Source: Actinotignum timonense (lineage in GTDB: Bacteria > Actinomycetota > Actinomycetes > Actinomycetales > Actinomycetaceae). Taken from it: a stretch of DNA of 64,000 nucleotides. The translations under genes and the position numbers were made by a program. The notes under the pieces were generated by a model that was not told the DNA's origin, did no database searches, and was given only the letters and a program-made list of their open reading frames with translations. Below, in pieces: positions 36,594 to 45,200 of this stretch. Location of the stretch: NCBI RefSeq assembly GCF_030216305.1, contig NZ_JASOKT010000007.1, positions 29,384 to 93,383 on the forward strand, given 5' to 3'. The first letter of the stretch is position 1. Each line of letters opens with the position of its first letter.

Positions 36594-38429
36594 ATGGCCG
36601 AAATCGAGCGGACTGAAGTTTTCACTCCCGGAAAGATTCATATCACCGATGAAATGACGATTCCGTGGGTTTTCCGTAATATCGCACGCGAACAGCCCGA
36701 GCGCACCGTGGTGGCGCGCAAAGCCTCACTGGGGCAATGGGTGCCGGTGGCATGGCGGACTTTCGAATCTGAGTATCGCGCGCTGGCACGCGGTTTTATC
36801 GCGATGGGCGTCCAGCCCGGGGATCGTATCGCCCTCATGTGCCACACCCGCTACGAATTCTGCGTGGTGGATTTCGCGCTGTGGTCCATCGGTGCGATGG
36901 CCGTGACCGTGTACGAAACCGATTCCACGGAGCAGGCTCGCTGGATTGTGGAGGATGCGCACTGCCGCTTCGCCGTCGTCGAAAATCAGCAGATGGCCGC
37001 GGTTATGGCGCCGTTCCGGTCCGATTTTGATTTCTTCACCGATATTTTCGTTATTTCTGATGATGACCTGGCCCGGATTTCCGCGCGCGGCACCATGGAT
37101 CTCGACGCTGAGATTGACCGCCGTATCGATGCGATGCATGCCGACGACGAAGCTACCGTCATCTACACCTCTGGCTCGACAGGCCGGCCCAAGGGTGTGG
37201 TGCTCAGCCACCGTAACCTGCTGCACGTCGTTATTAACGGGCCGCTGGATGATAATCTCGCCCCGATCCTCTCCGGCGAGAAGCGCACTCTGCTCTTCCT
37301 CCCCATGGCCCATGTTTTCGCGCGTTTCATTAACCTGGTGGCCTTCTACGCGGGTAATACCATCGGGCACTGCCCCGATACCCACAACCTTGTTGAGGAC
37401 ATGAAGTCTTTCAAGCCGCATTATATTTTGGCGGTGCCGCGCGTTTTCGAGAAGATCTATAACGCGGCGGATGCCCAGTCCACCGGCGTGAAGCAAAAGA
37501 TTTTCCGCTACTACGCGAAAGTGGCGATCGCCTATTCGCGGGCCCTCGATAGCGCGGCCGGGCCTTCGCTGGCGCTGCGGGCCCAGCATGAAGTGGGCGA
37601 ACGCCTCGTCTACTCCAAGATTAAGGAAATTACCGGCGGGAACCTGGAGAATGTGATTTCGGGTGGCGCGCCGCTGGGGGCACGGCTCGGGCATTTCTTC
37701 CGCGGCATCGGAATTAATATTTTTGAAGGCTACGGTGCAACGGAAACGTCCGCACCGACCACGGTGAATCGCTTCAACCACCAGCGGATCGGTTCGGTGG
37801 GTCCGGCCTATCCCGGCTGCCACGTGGCTATTGATACCGACGGCGAAGTGCTCGTCAAGGGCGATCACGTTTTCCATAAGTACCTGAATAATCCCGAAGA
37901 AACCGCCAAGGCGTTTACCGAAGATGGCTGGTATCGCACCGGGGATCTCGGCAAGATCGAAGATGGCTTCGTGTGGATTACCGGGCGGAAGAAGGAACTT
38001 ATTGTGACGGCCGGCGGGAAGAACGTCTCCCCCGCAATCCTGGAGGACCGCCTGCGCGGCCACCCGCTTATTTCGCAGGTGGTCGTGGTGGGTGACCAGC
38101 GGCCTTTCGTGGGTGCGCTCATCACCCTGGATGCGGAGATGCTTCCCATCTGGCTGAAGAATAAGAATCTGCCGGCCATGTCTGTATCGGAAGCCGTGCA
38201 CGATCCGCAGATTATCGCCTCGGTGGATCGCGCCATTAAGCGCACCAACGAAGCGGTCTCCCGCGCGGAATCCATCCGTAAATTCGTTATTCTGCCCATT
38301 GATTTCACCCCGGAGAACGGCTACCTCACCGCTTCCCTCAAGGTGAAGCGCACCGCGGTGCTCCGTGATTTCGCCACCGTGATCGGGCGCGATATTTACG
38401 GGGATAAGGGCGATAAGAACCGCGACTAG
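36594..38429 (+). CDS. Long-chain fatty acid-CoA ligase (AMP-forming, FadD15-like)
   Basis: Adenylate-forming enzyme of 611 residues that activates fatty acids to acyl-CoA. The AMP-binding P-loop TVIYTSGSTGRPKGVVLSH is near residue 185. Later motifs are GYGATETSAPT near 380, WYRTGDLG near 442 and the hinge ITGRKKELIVTAGGKNVSP near 460. The order and spacing match the FadD15/ACSL-type synthetases of actinobacteria. The ATG at 36594 follows GAGGAG; a TTG four codons earlier lies inside that ribosome site. Monocistronic, with its own terminator hairpin. Confidence 0.94.
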   Translation: MAEIERTEVFTPGKIHITDEMTIPWVFRNIAREQPERTVVARKASLGQWVPVAWRTFESEYRALARGFIAMGVQPGDRIALMCHTRYEFCVVDFALWSIGAMAVTVYETDSTEQARWIVEDAHCRFAVVENQQMAAVMAPFRSDFDFFTDIFVISDDDLARISARGTMDLDAEIDRRIDAMHADDEATVIYTSGSTGRPKGVVLSHRNLLHVVINGPLDDNLAPILSGEKRTLLFLPMAHVFARFINLVAFYAGNTIGHCPDTHNLVEDMKSFKPHYILAVPRVFEKIYNAADAQSTGVKQKIFRYYAKVAIAYSRALDSAAGPSLALRAQHEVGERLVYSKIKEITGGNLENVISGGAPLGARLGHFFRGIGINIFEGYGATETSAPTTVNRFNHQRIGSVGPAYPGCHVAIDTDGEVLVKGDHVFHKYLNNPEETAKAFTEDGWYRTGDLGKIEDGFVWITGRKKELIVTAGGKNVSPAILEDRLRGHPLISQVVVVGDQRPFVGALITLDAEMLPIWLKNKNLPAMSVSEAVHDPQIIASVDRAIKRTNEAVSRAESIRKFVILPIDFTPENGYLTASLKVKRTAVLRDFATVIGRDIYGDKGDKNRD

Positions 38430-38448
38430 CGCATAGTTCGGTTGGGAG

Positions 38449-38479
38449 CGGGGCGTGGGCTACCTTAGTCCACGCCCCG
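38449..38479 (+). terminator. Terminator after the acyl-CoA synthetase (possibly bidirectional)
   Basis: A perfect ten-base stem (CGGGGCGTGG at 38449-38458, CCACGCCCCG at 38470-38479) with an 11-base loop is followed by ATTCGTTTCT on the plus strand. It sits between two converging genes. Confidence 0.75.
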
Positions 38480-38506
38480 ATTCGTTTCTCCCGGTGTTGT
38501 GCGAAG

Positions 38507-38986
38507 CTAGTTCACGCCTTCATCGTCAGCTTCGCGCTCACCGCCTTCGCCCTGCGCGGCACAAGAAGCACGGGAAGCCCGAACAACGCGAGAAGCACGG
38601 GAAATACGCTGGTGATCCTCGACCGCGCGCGAGGTAATGACATTGTGTACCCGCACCGCGAAATCGGGATCCAGCCCGGCCCCGCGCGCCAGCTCAGCAA
38701 TGCGAGCATGCTGGACACCCTCACGGGCCATATCGCGCGCAGGAAGCCGGTAGCGATCCTTGAGGCGCCCCACGGCATCAGTCACCTGCTTGCGTTGCCC
38801 CAGCAGCTCAATGAGCTGGGCATCCAAAACGTCCAAGCGCGCTCGGAGCGTCCCGAGCTCAGCGGCGCAGCGATCCTGCTGCGCCGTGCGCGCATCCGCG
38901 CCATCGGTACCCGGAGCACTCCCCACGCCTGCCGCGCAGCGCTCCGTTTCCGGTTCCGGGGTATGCCGCGTCTCTCCGCCGCTCAC
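38507..38986 (-). CDS. Chorismate mutase-like protein (AroQ fold)
   Basis: Helical protein of 159 residues. Residues 45-130 match the AroQ-type chorismate mutase pattern: LRARLDVLDAQLIELLGQRKQ, then VGRLKDRYRLP.ARD, ending in VHNVITSRAVEDHQRI. It has Arg, Lys and Gln in the expected active-site spacing. The N-terminal 45 and C-terminal 25 residues are low-complexity tails, the last rich in Ala, Arg and Glu. It would convert chorismate to prephenate. The GTG start overlaps the clpX stop by one base, a coupling seen in actinobacterial clpX loci. It is last in the clpP1-clpP2-clpX-mutase series. Confidence 0.82.
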   Translation of the reverse strand: MSGGETRHTPEPETERCAAGVGSAPGTDGADARTAQQDRCAAELGTLRARLDVLDAQLIELLGQRKQVTDAVGRLKDRYRLPARDMAREGVQHARIAELARGAGLDPDFAVRVHNVITSRAVEDHQRISRASRVVRASRASCAAQGEGGEREADDEGVN

Positions 38987-40245
38987 TAGGCGCTCTTCCG
39001 TTGCGCCGCGGAAACAATCTCCACGGGCGCACCGTCGGTGACCGCCGCGCGGGTCACAATCACTTCCCGCACATCTTTCCGGGAAGGCACATCAAACATG
39101 GCCGGGCCGAGCACCCGCTCCATAATGGAGCGCAGCCCGCGCGCCCCGGTGCCCCGTTCCATCGCTTCACGAGCCATGGCGCGCAGCGCCTCGTCCTGGA
39201 AGGTCAGGCGCACTCCGTCCAGCTCAAACATGCGGGTGTACTGCTTGACGAGGGCATTACGCGGCTCGGTGAGAATCTGCACCAGGTCGCCTTCACCCAG
39301 CGCCTCCACCGTGGCGATAACGGGCAGGCGCCCCACCAGCTCCGGGATGAGGCCGTATTTGTGGAGGTCCTCCGGGGTGACCTGCGAGAGCATATCCGAA
39401 TGGGCGTCGGCGTCGTGCAATTGTGCCCCGAAGCCGATACCGTGGCGTCCAACGCGAGTGGAAATAACATCCTCCAAACCCGCAAAAGCCCCGGCGCAAA
39501 TAAAAAGAATATTCGAGGTGTTGATCTGGAGGTATTCCTGCTGGGGGTGCTTGCGCCCACCCTGCGGCGGCACCGCCGCGACCGTCCCCTCCACGATTTT
39601 GAGGAGCGCCTGCTGCACGCCCTCCCCCGATACGTCGCGGGTAATGGAGGGATTTTCAGATTTGCGGGTGATTTTATCGATTTCGTCGATGTAAATAATG
39701 CCGGATTCGGCCTTTTTCACATCATCACCGGCCGCTTGCACGAGCCGCAATAAAATATTCTCCACGTCTTCGCCCACGTACCCGGCTTCGGTAAGCGAGG
39801 TGGCATCGGCAATCGCGAAGGGTACATCGAGCATCCGCGCCAGCGACTGGGCCAGGTACGTTTTCCCCGTTCCAGTGGGTCCGAGCAATAAAATATTGGA
39901 TTTGCCGAGCTCAACGGTATCTTCCCCGTCGGCGGGGCGCGGTGCAGCCTTCGCGCGCAGCCGCTTGTAGTGGTTGTACACGGCCACGGCAAGCGTACGC
40001 TTCGCGGCATCCTGCCCCACCACATACTCATTCAAAAACGCGTAAATATCGGCGGGAACGGGGAGCTCGTTCGGGGAGAAACCGTCGTTTTCTTTCCCGA
40101 ATTCCTCGGCGATAATCTCATTGCACAGCTCGATGCATTCGTTGCAAATATATACACCCGAACCGGTGATAAGTTTCTTCACCTGGCGTTGGGTTTTCTG
40201 GCAGAACGAACACTTGAGAGCTTCTGCTGCATCGACGGTCGCCAT
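38986..40245 (-). CDS. clpX: ClpX, ATP-dependent unfoldase of the Clp protease
   Basis: AAA+ unfoldase of 419 residues that feeds substrates to ClpP. The N-terminal zinc-binding domain has CSFC (12-15) and CNEC (about 34-37). The AAA+ module shows Walker [11 protein letters not shown] near residue 113, the pore-region sequence GYVGED and Walker [12 protein letters not shown], followed by sensor-2 motif GARGLRSI near 370. The open frame extends 24 codons upstream, but the ATG at 40245 has AAGGAGG three bases away and begins at the family N-terminus. It lies 238 bases after clpP2, so it may have its own promoter. Confidence 0.98.
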   Translation of the reverse strand: MATVDAAEALKCSFCQKTQRQVKKLITGSGVYICNECIELCNEIIAEEFGKENDGFSPNELPVPADIYAFLNEYVVGQDAAKRTLAVAVYNHYKRLRAKAAPRPADGEDTVELGKSNILLLGPTGTGKTYLAQSLARMLDVPFAIADATSLTEAGYVGEDVENILLRLVQAAGDDVKKAESGIIYIDEIDKITRKSENPSITRDVSGEGVQQALLKIVEGTVAAVPPQGGRKHPQQEYLQINTSNILFICAGAFAGLEDVISTRVGRHGIGFGAQLHDADAHSDMLSQVTPEDLHKYGLIPELVGRLPVIATVEALGEGDLVQILTEPRNALVKQYTRMFELDGVRLTFQDEALRAMAREAMERGTGARGLRSIMERVLGPAMFDVPSRKDVREVIVTRAAVTDGAPVEIVSAAQRKSA

Positions 40246-40483
40246 GTTCCTCCTTGCCTCGCGGCCGCGCCGTACGCGCGTCTTCCCTATTTCACCGCAT
40301 CTGCGCCTAAAGGTCACGTTCCCACGCGGGGCGCCCGGTCAGTGAGATGTACGACGACGCAGCTCCCGCGCCGTGCCCCGCCGCCCCTTGCACGTGAGCG
40401 GGCAGGAGCACCTGGCCCCTACCCGCCCATGATACGCGCTACCGCCCGAAGCTACAGCCCGGAGCACGAGCGCGAGAATCGCA

Positions 40484-41230
40484 TTAACCGTTGGTTACGA
40501 CATCCGCATTTTTACGCGATTCGAGCACGTTATCCACCAGGCCGTAATCCTTGGCCTGTTGGGCGGTGAGGATCTTATCGCGCTGGATATCCGCCCGCAC
40601 CTCATCGGGAGACTTCCCGCTGTGGTGGGCCAGGGTGTTGACGAGCCATTCCGTCATGCGGTCGAGCTCGTCAGCCACGATGGAAATATCCGTGGCCTGG
40701 CCTTGCATGCCCTCCATTGCCGGCTGGTGGATGAGCACCCGGGCATTGGGGAGCGCCAGGCGCCGCCCCGGGGAGCCGGCCGCCAGCAGCACCGCCGCCG
40801 CAGAAGCCGCCTGGCCCAGGCACACGGTCTGGATTTGCGGCTTGATGTATTGCATCGTGTCGTAAATAGCGGTGAGCGCGGTGAAAGAACCGCCCGGGGA
40901 GTTGATGTACATGGTCACCGGGGAGTTCGGGTCCATCGATTCGAGGACGAGCAGCTGCGCCATCACATCGTCGGCCGAAGCGTCATCCACCTGCACTCCG
41001 AGGAAAATAATGCGATCCTCGAAAAGCTTGGTGTAGGGGTTGGAGCGCTTGTACCCGTAGGGGGTGCGTTCTTCGAAATCGGGAAGCACGTAGCGGTTGG
41101 AGGGCATCGGGCCCGCGCTACCGTGGCCGAAACCGGCGCTCGGTAGGTTGCCAGCGCCCGGAACGTTGCCGGCACCGTAGGCGGCCATCATGGCGGGCAG
41201 GTTACCCGCGGCTCGGAAATTCATCGTCAT
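40484..41230 (-). CDS. clpP: ClpP2, proteolytic subunit of the Clp protease
   Basis: Serine protease subunit of 248 residues. The catalytic residues are Ser in [11 protein letters not shown], His in LIHQPAMEG and Asp in YGLVDNVL. The N-terminus is about 50 residues longer than usual ClpP and rich in Gly, Ala and Asn, likely a propeptide or disordered lead. The conserved YINSPGGS loop is present. The start overlaps clpP1 by four bases (ATGA) with GGGAGGAG upstream. It forms a mixed complex with ClpP1 in actinobacteria. Confidence 0.96.
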   Translation of the reverse strand: MTMNFRAAGNLPAMMAAYGAGNVPGAGNLPSAGFGHGSAGPMPSNRYVLPDFEERTPYGYKRSNPYTKLFEDRIIFLGVQVDDASADDVMAQLLVLESMDPNSPVTMYINSPGGSFTALTAIYDTMQYIKPQIQTVCLGQAASAAAVLLAAGSPGRRLALPNARVLIHQPAMEGMQGQATDISIVADELDRMTEWLVNTLAHHSGKSPDEVRADIQRDKILTAQQAKDYGLVDNVLESRKNADVVTNG

Positions 41231-41892
41231 GAGAGCTCCTCCCCCGCGTGGCTGGCTTCGAGTGCGCCGTCGTTATTATCGCTATTCGGCTTCTTGAGCA
41301 TGACCTGCGAGTTGGAAATAATGTGGTCCACGAAGCCGTATTCCAGGGCTTCCTGGGCGGTGAACCAGTGGTCGCGTTCGGAATCTTCCAGGATCTGTTC
41401 CAGCGACTTGCCGGTGTGCTTGGCGTTGAGCCCGGCCAGTTCTTCCTTCATCTGCAAGATGAGGTTGGCGTTGATGCGAATATCAGCGGCCACTCCGCCG
41501 GCGCCGCCCGAAGGCTGGTGCATAAGAACGCGGGTATGCGGGGTGATATAACGCTTACCCTTGGTACCAGCTGAGAGCAGGAATTGGCCCATCGAGGCTG
41601 CCATGCCCATCGCCACCGTTACAACATCGGGCTGAACATACTGCATGGTGTCAAAAATGGCCATACCCGCGGTGACCGAGCCACCCGGAGAATTAATGTA
41701 CAGGTAAATATCGCTCTCCGGATCCTCCGCGGCAAGGAGCATCATCTGGGCGCAAATCTGATTCGCATTATCATCGCGAACTTCCGAGCCGAGCCAAATG
41801 ATTCTTTCCTTGAGGAGGCGCTGGTAAACAGCATCGCCGAATGCTGAAGGCTGGTTATTATCCCGGCCTTCCATGCGAGGTGATGTGGTCAC
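41227..41892 (-). CDS. clpP: ClpP1, proteolytic subunit of the Clp protease
   Basis: Serine protease subunit of 221 residues. The catalytic Ser is in [12 protein letters not shown], His in VLMHQPSGG and Asp in YGFVDHI. The [15 protein letters not shown] loop and LGSEV start are standard. The C-terminal 20 residues are a polar tail. The start is a GTG at 41892 with AGGAAGG six bases upstream. It is the first gene of the clp operon, with a ClgR-type operator about 100 bases upstream. Confidence 0.97.
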   Translation of the reverse strand: MTTSPRMEGRDNNQPSAFGDAVYQRLLKERIIWLGSEVRDDNANQICAQMMLLAAEDPESDIYLYINSPGGSVTAGMAIFDTMQYVQPDVVTVAMGMAASMGQFLLSAGTKGKRYITPHTRVLMHQPSGGAGGVAADIRINANLILQMKEELAGLNAKHTGKSLEQILEDSERDHWFTAQEALEYGFVDHIISNSQVMLKKPNSDNNDGALEASHAGEELS

Positions 41893-41989
41893 GGTTTTCC
41901 TTCCTCGGAACCTCCACGCGGAGATTCCATACTCGTATGCGACTTTAACGCCCGCGGGCCGCCGTGATCATCCTGGCTCGAGACTTTTT

Positions 41990-42000
41990 CGCTGATGGCG
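41990..42000 (-). promoter_or_regulatory. ClgR-type operator upstream of clpP1
   Basis: CGCTGATGGCG matches the actinobacterial ClgR consensus CGCYNANRGCG at every defined position and lies 98 bases upstream of the clpP1 start. ClgR activates clpP1P2 in corynebacteria, mycobacteria and streptomycetes. The site call is by consensus only. Confidence 0.6.
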
Positions 42001-42127
42001 CATGGTTGGCGCCGTCACTGTGATACGGGGCGACGGCGCGCACGGTGGCACGCGCCAGCGTGGCGGCACAGCGCTACGGTGCCACGCGCCAGTGCCCCGT
42101 CACGGCGGCGCAACCGAGAAAACGAAC

Positions 42128-42161
42128 GGGAGGGCGGCGAGCTGATACTCGCTGCCCTCCC
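42128..42161 (-). terminator. Terminator of the large phosphoesterase gene
   Basis: A 14-base stem with one mismatch (42128-42141 with 42148-42161) and a six-base loop, about 40 bases past the stop codon. On the minus strand it is followed by a T-rich stretch. Confidence 0.75.
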
Positions 42162-42202
42162 GCTGGAAAGCTGGCTAGCTACTAGCCACTGCTAGTGAGC
42201 CG

Positions 42203-45200
42203 CTAGCGGTTGACGGCCGGGCGGTCAGCGCCCGCCCCGGTCCAGTCACCGGCGAGGAACACATCGCCGGCGCGGCCGAAGCCGAAGCTGGCCACCGCGG
42301 CGCCTTCACCTACGTTCTCACGCAGGTGCCAGATATTGCCGCGAACCACGCCGATGCCGTCCACGCCGTCCCCGTTCCAGTCACCGGCAAGGAATACATC
42401 GCCGGGCCGGCCGTAGGAGGAGGTGGACTTGGCCTGGGTCTCCGCGAAGGACGCCTGGGCGAAAACGGTGTTTCCGCGGCGCACCGCGAGTTCATCGCGC
42501 CCGTTGCCATCCCAGTCACCGGCCACCATCTGGTCGCCGTGGCGCCCGAAGGAAACCATGGCGGTGTGGTTGCCACCGGCTAGGTCATCGCGCACGTACA
42601 CCGTGTTTCCGCGGCGCACCCCGATGGTGTCCTTGCCGTCCCCGTTCCAGTCGCCGATAACGATCTCGTCATCCGCGCGGCCGAAGGAGAATTGCAACTG
42701 GGCATTGCCGGTGGCGGCATTGGTGAGCAGGAAGGTGTTGCCGCGGCGCACGCCGGGGGTGTCCACGCCGTCGCCGTCCCAATCGCCCACGAAGATGGTT
42801 TCGCCAGCGCGACCGTAGCTGGTCACGCGATCAGCGTTGCCGCCGGCCAGAGCGGTAGAGCTGAAGAGCAGATTGCCCCGCGGCGCCGCCGGCTTGCTCG
42901 GCTCTTCACTCGGCTTATCGCCCGGTTCGGTCCCCGGCGTGCTCGGGTCCGTGCCCGGTTCCGTAGGCTCCGTGCCCGGCTCAGTCGGCTCCATGCTCGG
43001 CTCCGTGCCCGGCTCTTCACCGCCGGGCTGCTCGCCACCCGGGGTTTCCCCGGCGCGCGCGGTCAGCCACTTGCTGGAGTCCAGCGGTTCGCCCACGAGG
43101 CGGACTTCACCGATGCAGCCCTGGAAGCCGGATTCACGCACACCGGCGTAGGAGCCCGCCCCGAGGACCCACGGCAGGCCCTGGGTGCCCACGCCCACGG
43201 TGCCCGGCGAATTACGCAGCACCGGTACGCCATCCACGTACATGGTGGTCATCTTGGTCTCCGGATCATTGACCACCGCGAGGTGGAGCCACTGATCGCG
43301 CGAAACAATCTCACCGGACCAAGCCGAGGATTCGGCCGGAGTGGGCTTCTGGGAATCCACGAAGGAGAACTGGATTTCCGCCAGGTTCGACATCGCCCAC
43401 GCGAAGGGCGGTTCCTCACCCTCGGTGTTGTTGTAGCCGGCGATATTCTGGCGCTGGCCATCGCGGGAAAGCCAGGCCATCCAGGCATTGTTCTTGTTAT
43501 CGAACTTCGGGGAGATCTTGATGAAGGTTTCGAAGGTGAAACCGTTCTCGAAGGTCTCGTTATTGACGGCAGCATCGGCAGCGGTCACGAAGTTATTCCA
43601 CCGTGCGTTATCACGCCCGCCGTTGGCGAAGCACACCGCACCGGCATTGGCCGAGAGCGGGTGGTGGTCACGGGTCCATACGACGTCGCCCTCTTCGGTT
43701 CCCTTGGAACCGGGCTGGTCCAGCGGGGCCCGGGTGAAGTTATCCCCACCCACGGCATCCACGATGGCCTCACCCACGGCAACCGGGGTGCCTTCGACCT
43801 TATCCACCGGCATCTTCCAGTGGGCCACGGTGCTCTCCACCTTCGGGTAGTCCTCCGCACCGCTCGGGGCGGTGGGGGTCACCTGGGTCGGCGCATCGTA
43901 GCTGGCAAGCCACTCGCGCAGTTGCGGCGTCGTCAAAGAAGCCTTCGTATCAGCGATCACGAGGTTCGGGAAACGTTCGGCGAAGTTGAAGTCAAGTTCG
44001 AAAGTTTGGCCCGCACCGTTAAGAATCGCCTGGTCGTCGGGAACAAGGGTGTCCTTGGCCTTCGTCATCACCCAGGGCGAGAAGGAGGTCTGGTAGATCT
44101 TATTGCCCGGCAGGTCGAATTCCACCATGCCCATGTAGCCGTTTCCGCCCATGTAGGCCATCTGGTAATCCATGAGGACCTGGTAGACGGGGTGGCCGGC
44201 GTCGTTCGTGCGCGTCCAGGTGGTCGCGCCGTGATGGTGGCCGTTGAAGGTAAGGAACACCTGATCGTGGTTGCGGATGAGCTTATTCCACACCTTTTCA
44301 CCGAACTCGGTGGCCAGCGGGGTCACGCCGTCGCCCTCCACGTTAATCAGCTGATGCGAATTAACAATCGTGGGGGTGGTGGGATGCGCATCGAGCACAT
44401 CGGATGCCCATTGCAGCGCGTCATCCTGGGCCTGCCAGGACAGGTTCATGACCAGGAAATCTTGGCCATTGACCTTGAGGATGTGGTATTCGTGTGCTCC
44501 GGAAGGATCGCGTTCCACGAAGGTGGAGTTCTTGGCAGCGCGCTCGGCGCCGAACCATTCCTTGTAGGTGCCGTAGCCAACCGGATCGGTATCCGAGGCA
44601 TCGGCCCCGACGTCGTGATTACCGGCAAGAATCGAGTAGGGATGCCCCGCGTCCTCGAGAATCTTCATGGCCTTATCGGCGATTTCCCACTGCTGGGGGT
44701 GGTTGTACTGATCCACGATATCGCCCAGGTGCATGGACATCTTAATGCCGTACTTCTCAGCGTTCTGCGCGATCCAGGAGGTCTGAGCGGAGAAGGGCTC
44801 GCTGCCGTACATGGCGCCGAATTGGTTACCGGTTTCTTCCGTGGCGTAGCGCGAGTAGAACTGGGTGTCCGGGATAACGCCGAGCGCGAAGTTCGAAAGC
44901 GGGGTCTTTTCTTCCGCCTCACCGGTGCCGTCCTCACCGGTACCGTCCTGCGGGGTGCCCGCCAGCGGGTTACCTTCCGCATCGAGGTACACGGTGAACT
45001 GCCCGGAGAGCAGTTCGCGGCGTTCCACCTTTTCCACCTCGTAGTTATTATCGAGGATCGGGAAGAGCGAGATGGGGGTCATGACCATTTCGGCGGCCGG
45101 CTTCACCCCGGAATCGAGGGCCGGGCCGGCGTAGGGATTGATCTTAATATCGAGGTGCCCGTAGTGCTTGCCGCCCGAGATGAGCTTCTTCACGCCCGCC

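Larger units (their letters stand above)
41893..42202. other. Spacer between clpP1 and the large phosphoesterase gene
   Basis: This gap of 310 bases holds the clpP1 leader with a ClgR-type site (41990-42000). Next comes a GC-rich segment with two near-identical GGTGSCACGCGCCAG direct repeats around 42045-42092, then the terminator of the phosphoesterase gene. Last is a cluster of four CTAG tetranucleotides (about 42175-42205). No ORF of note. Confidence 0.7.

Noticed and set aside
36726..38201. A 491-codon frame opposite the acyl-CoA synthetase
   Set aside because: Antisense to a gene with complete adenylation motifs.
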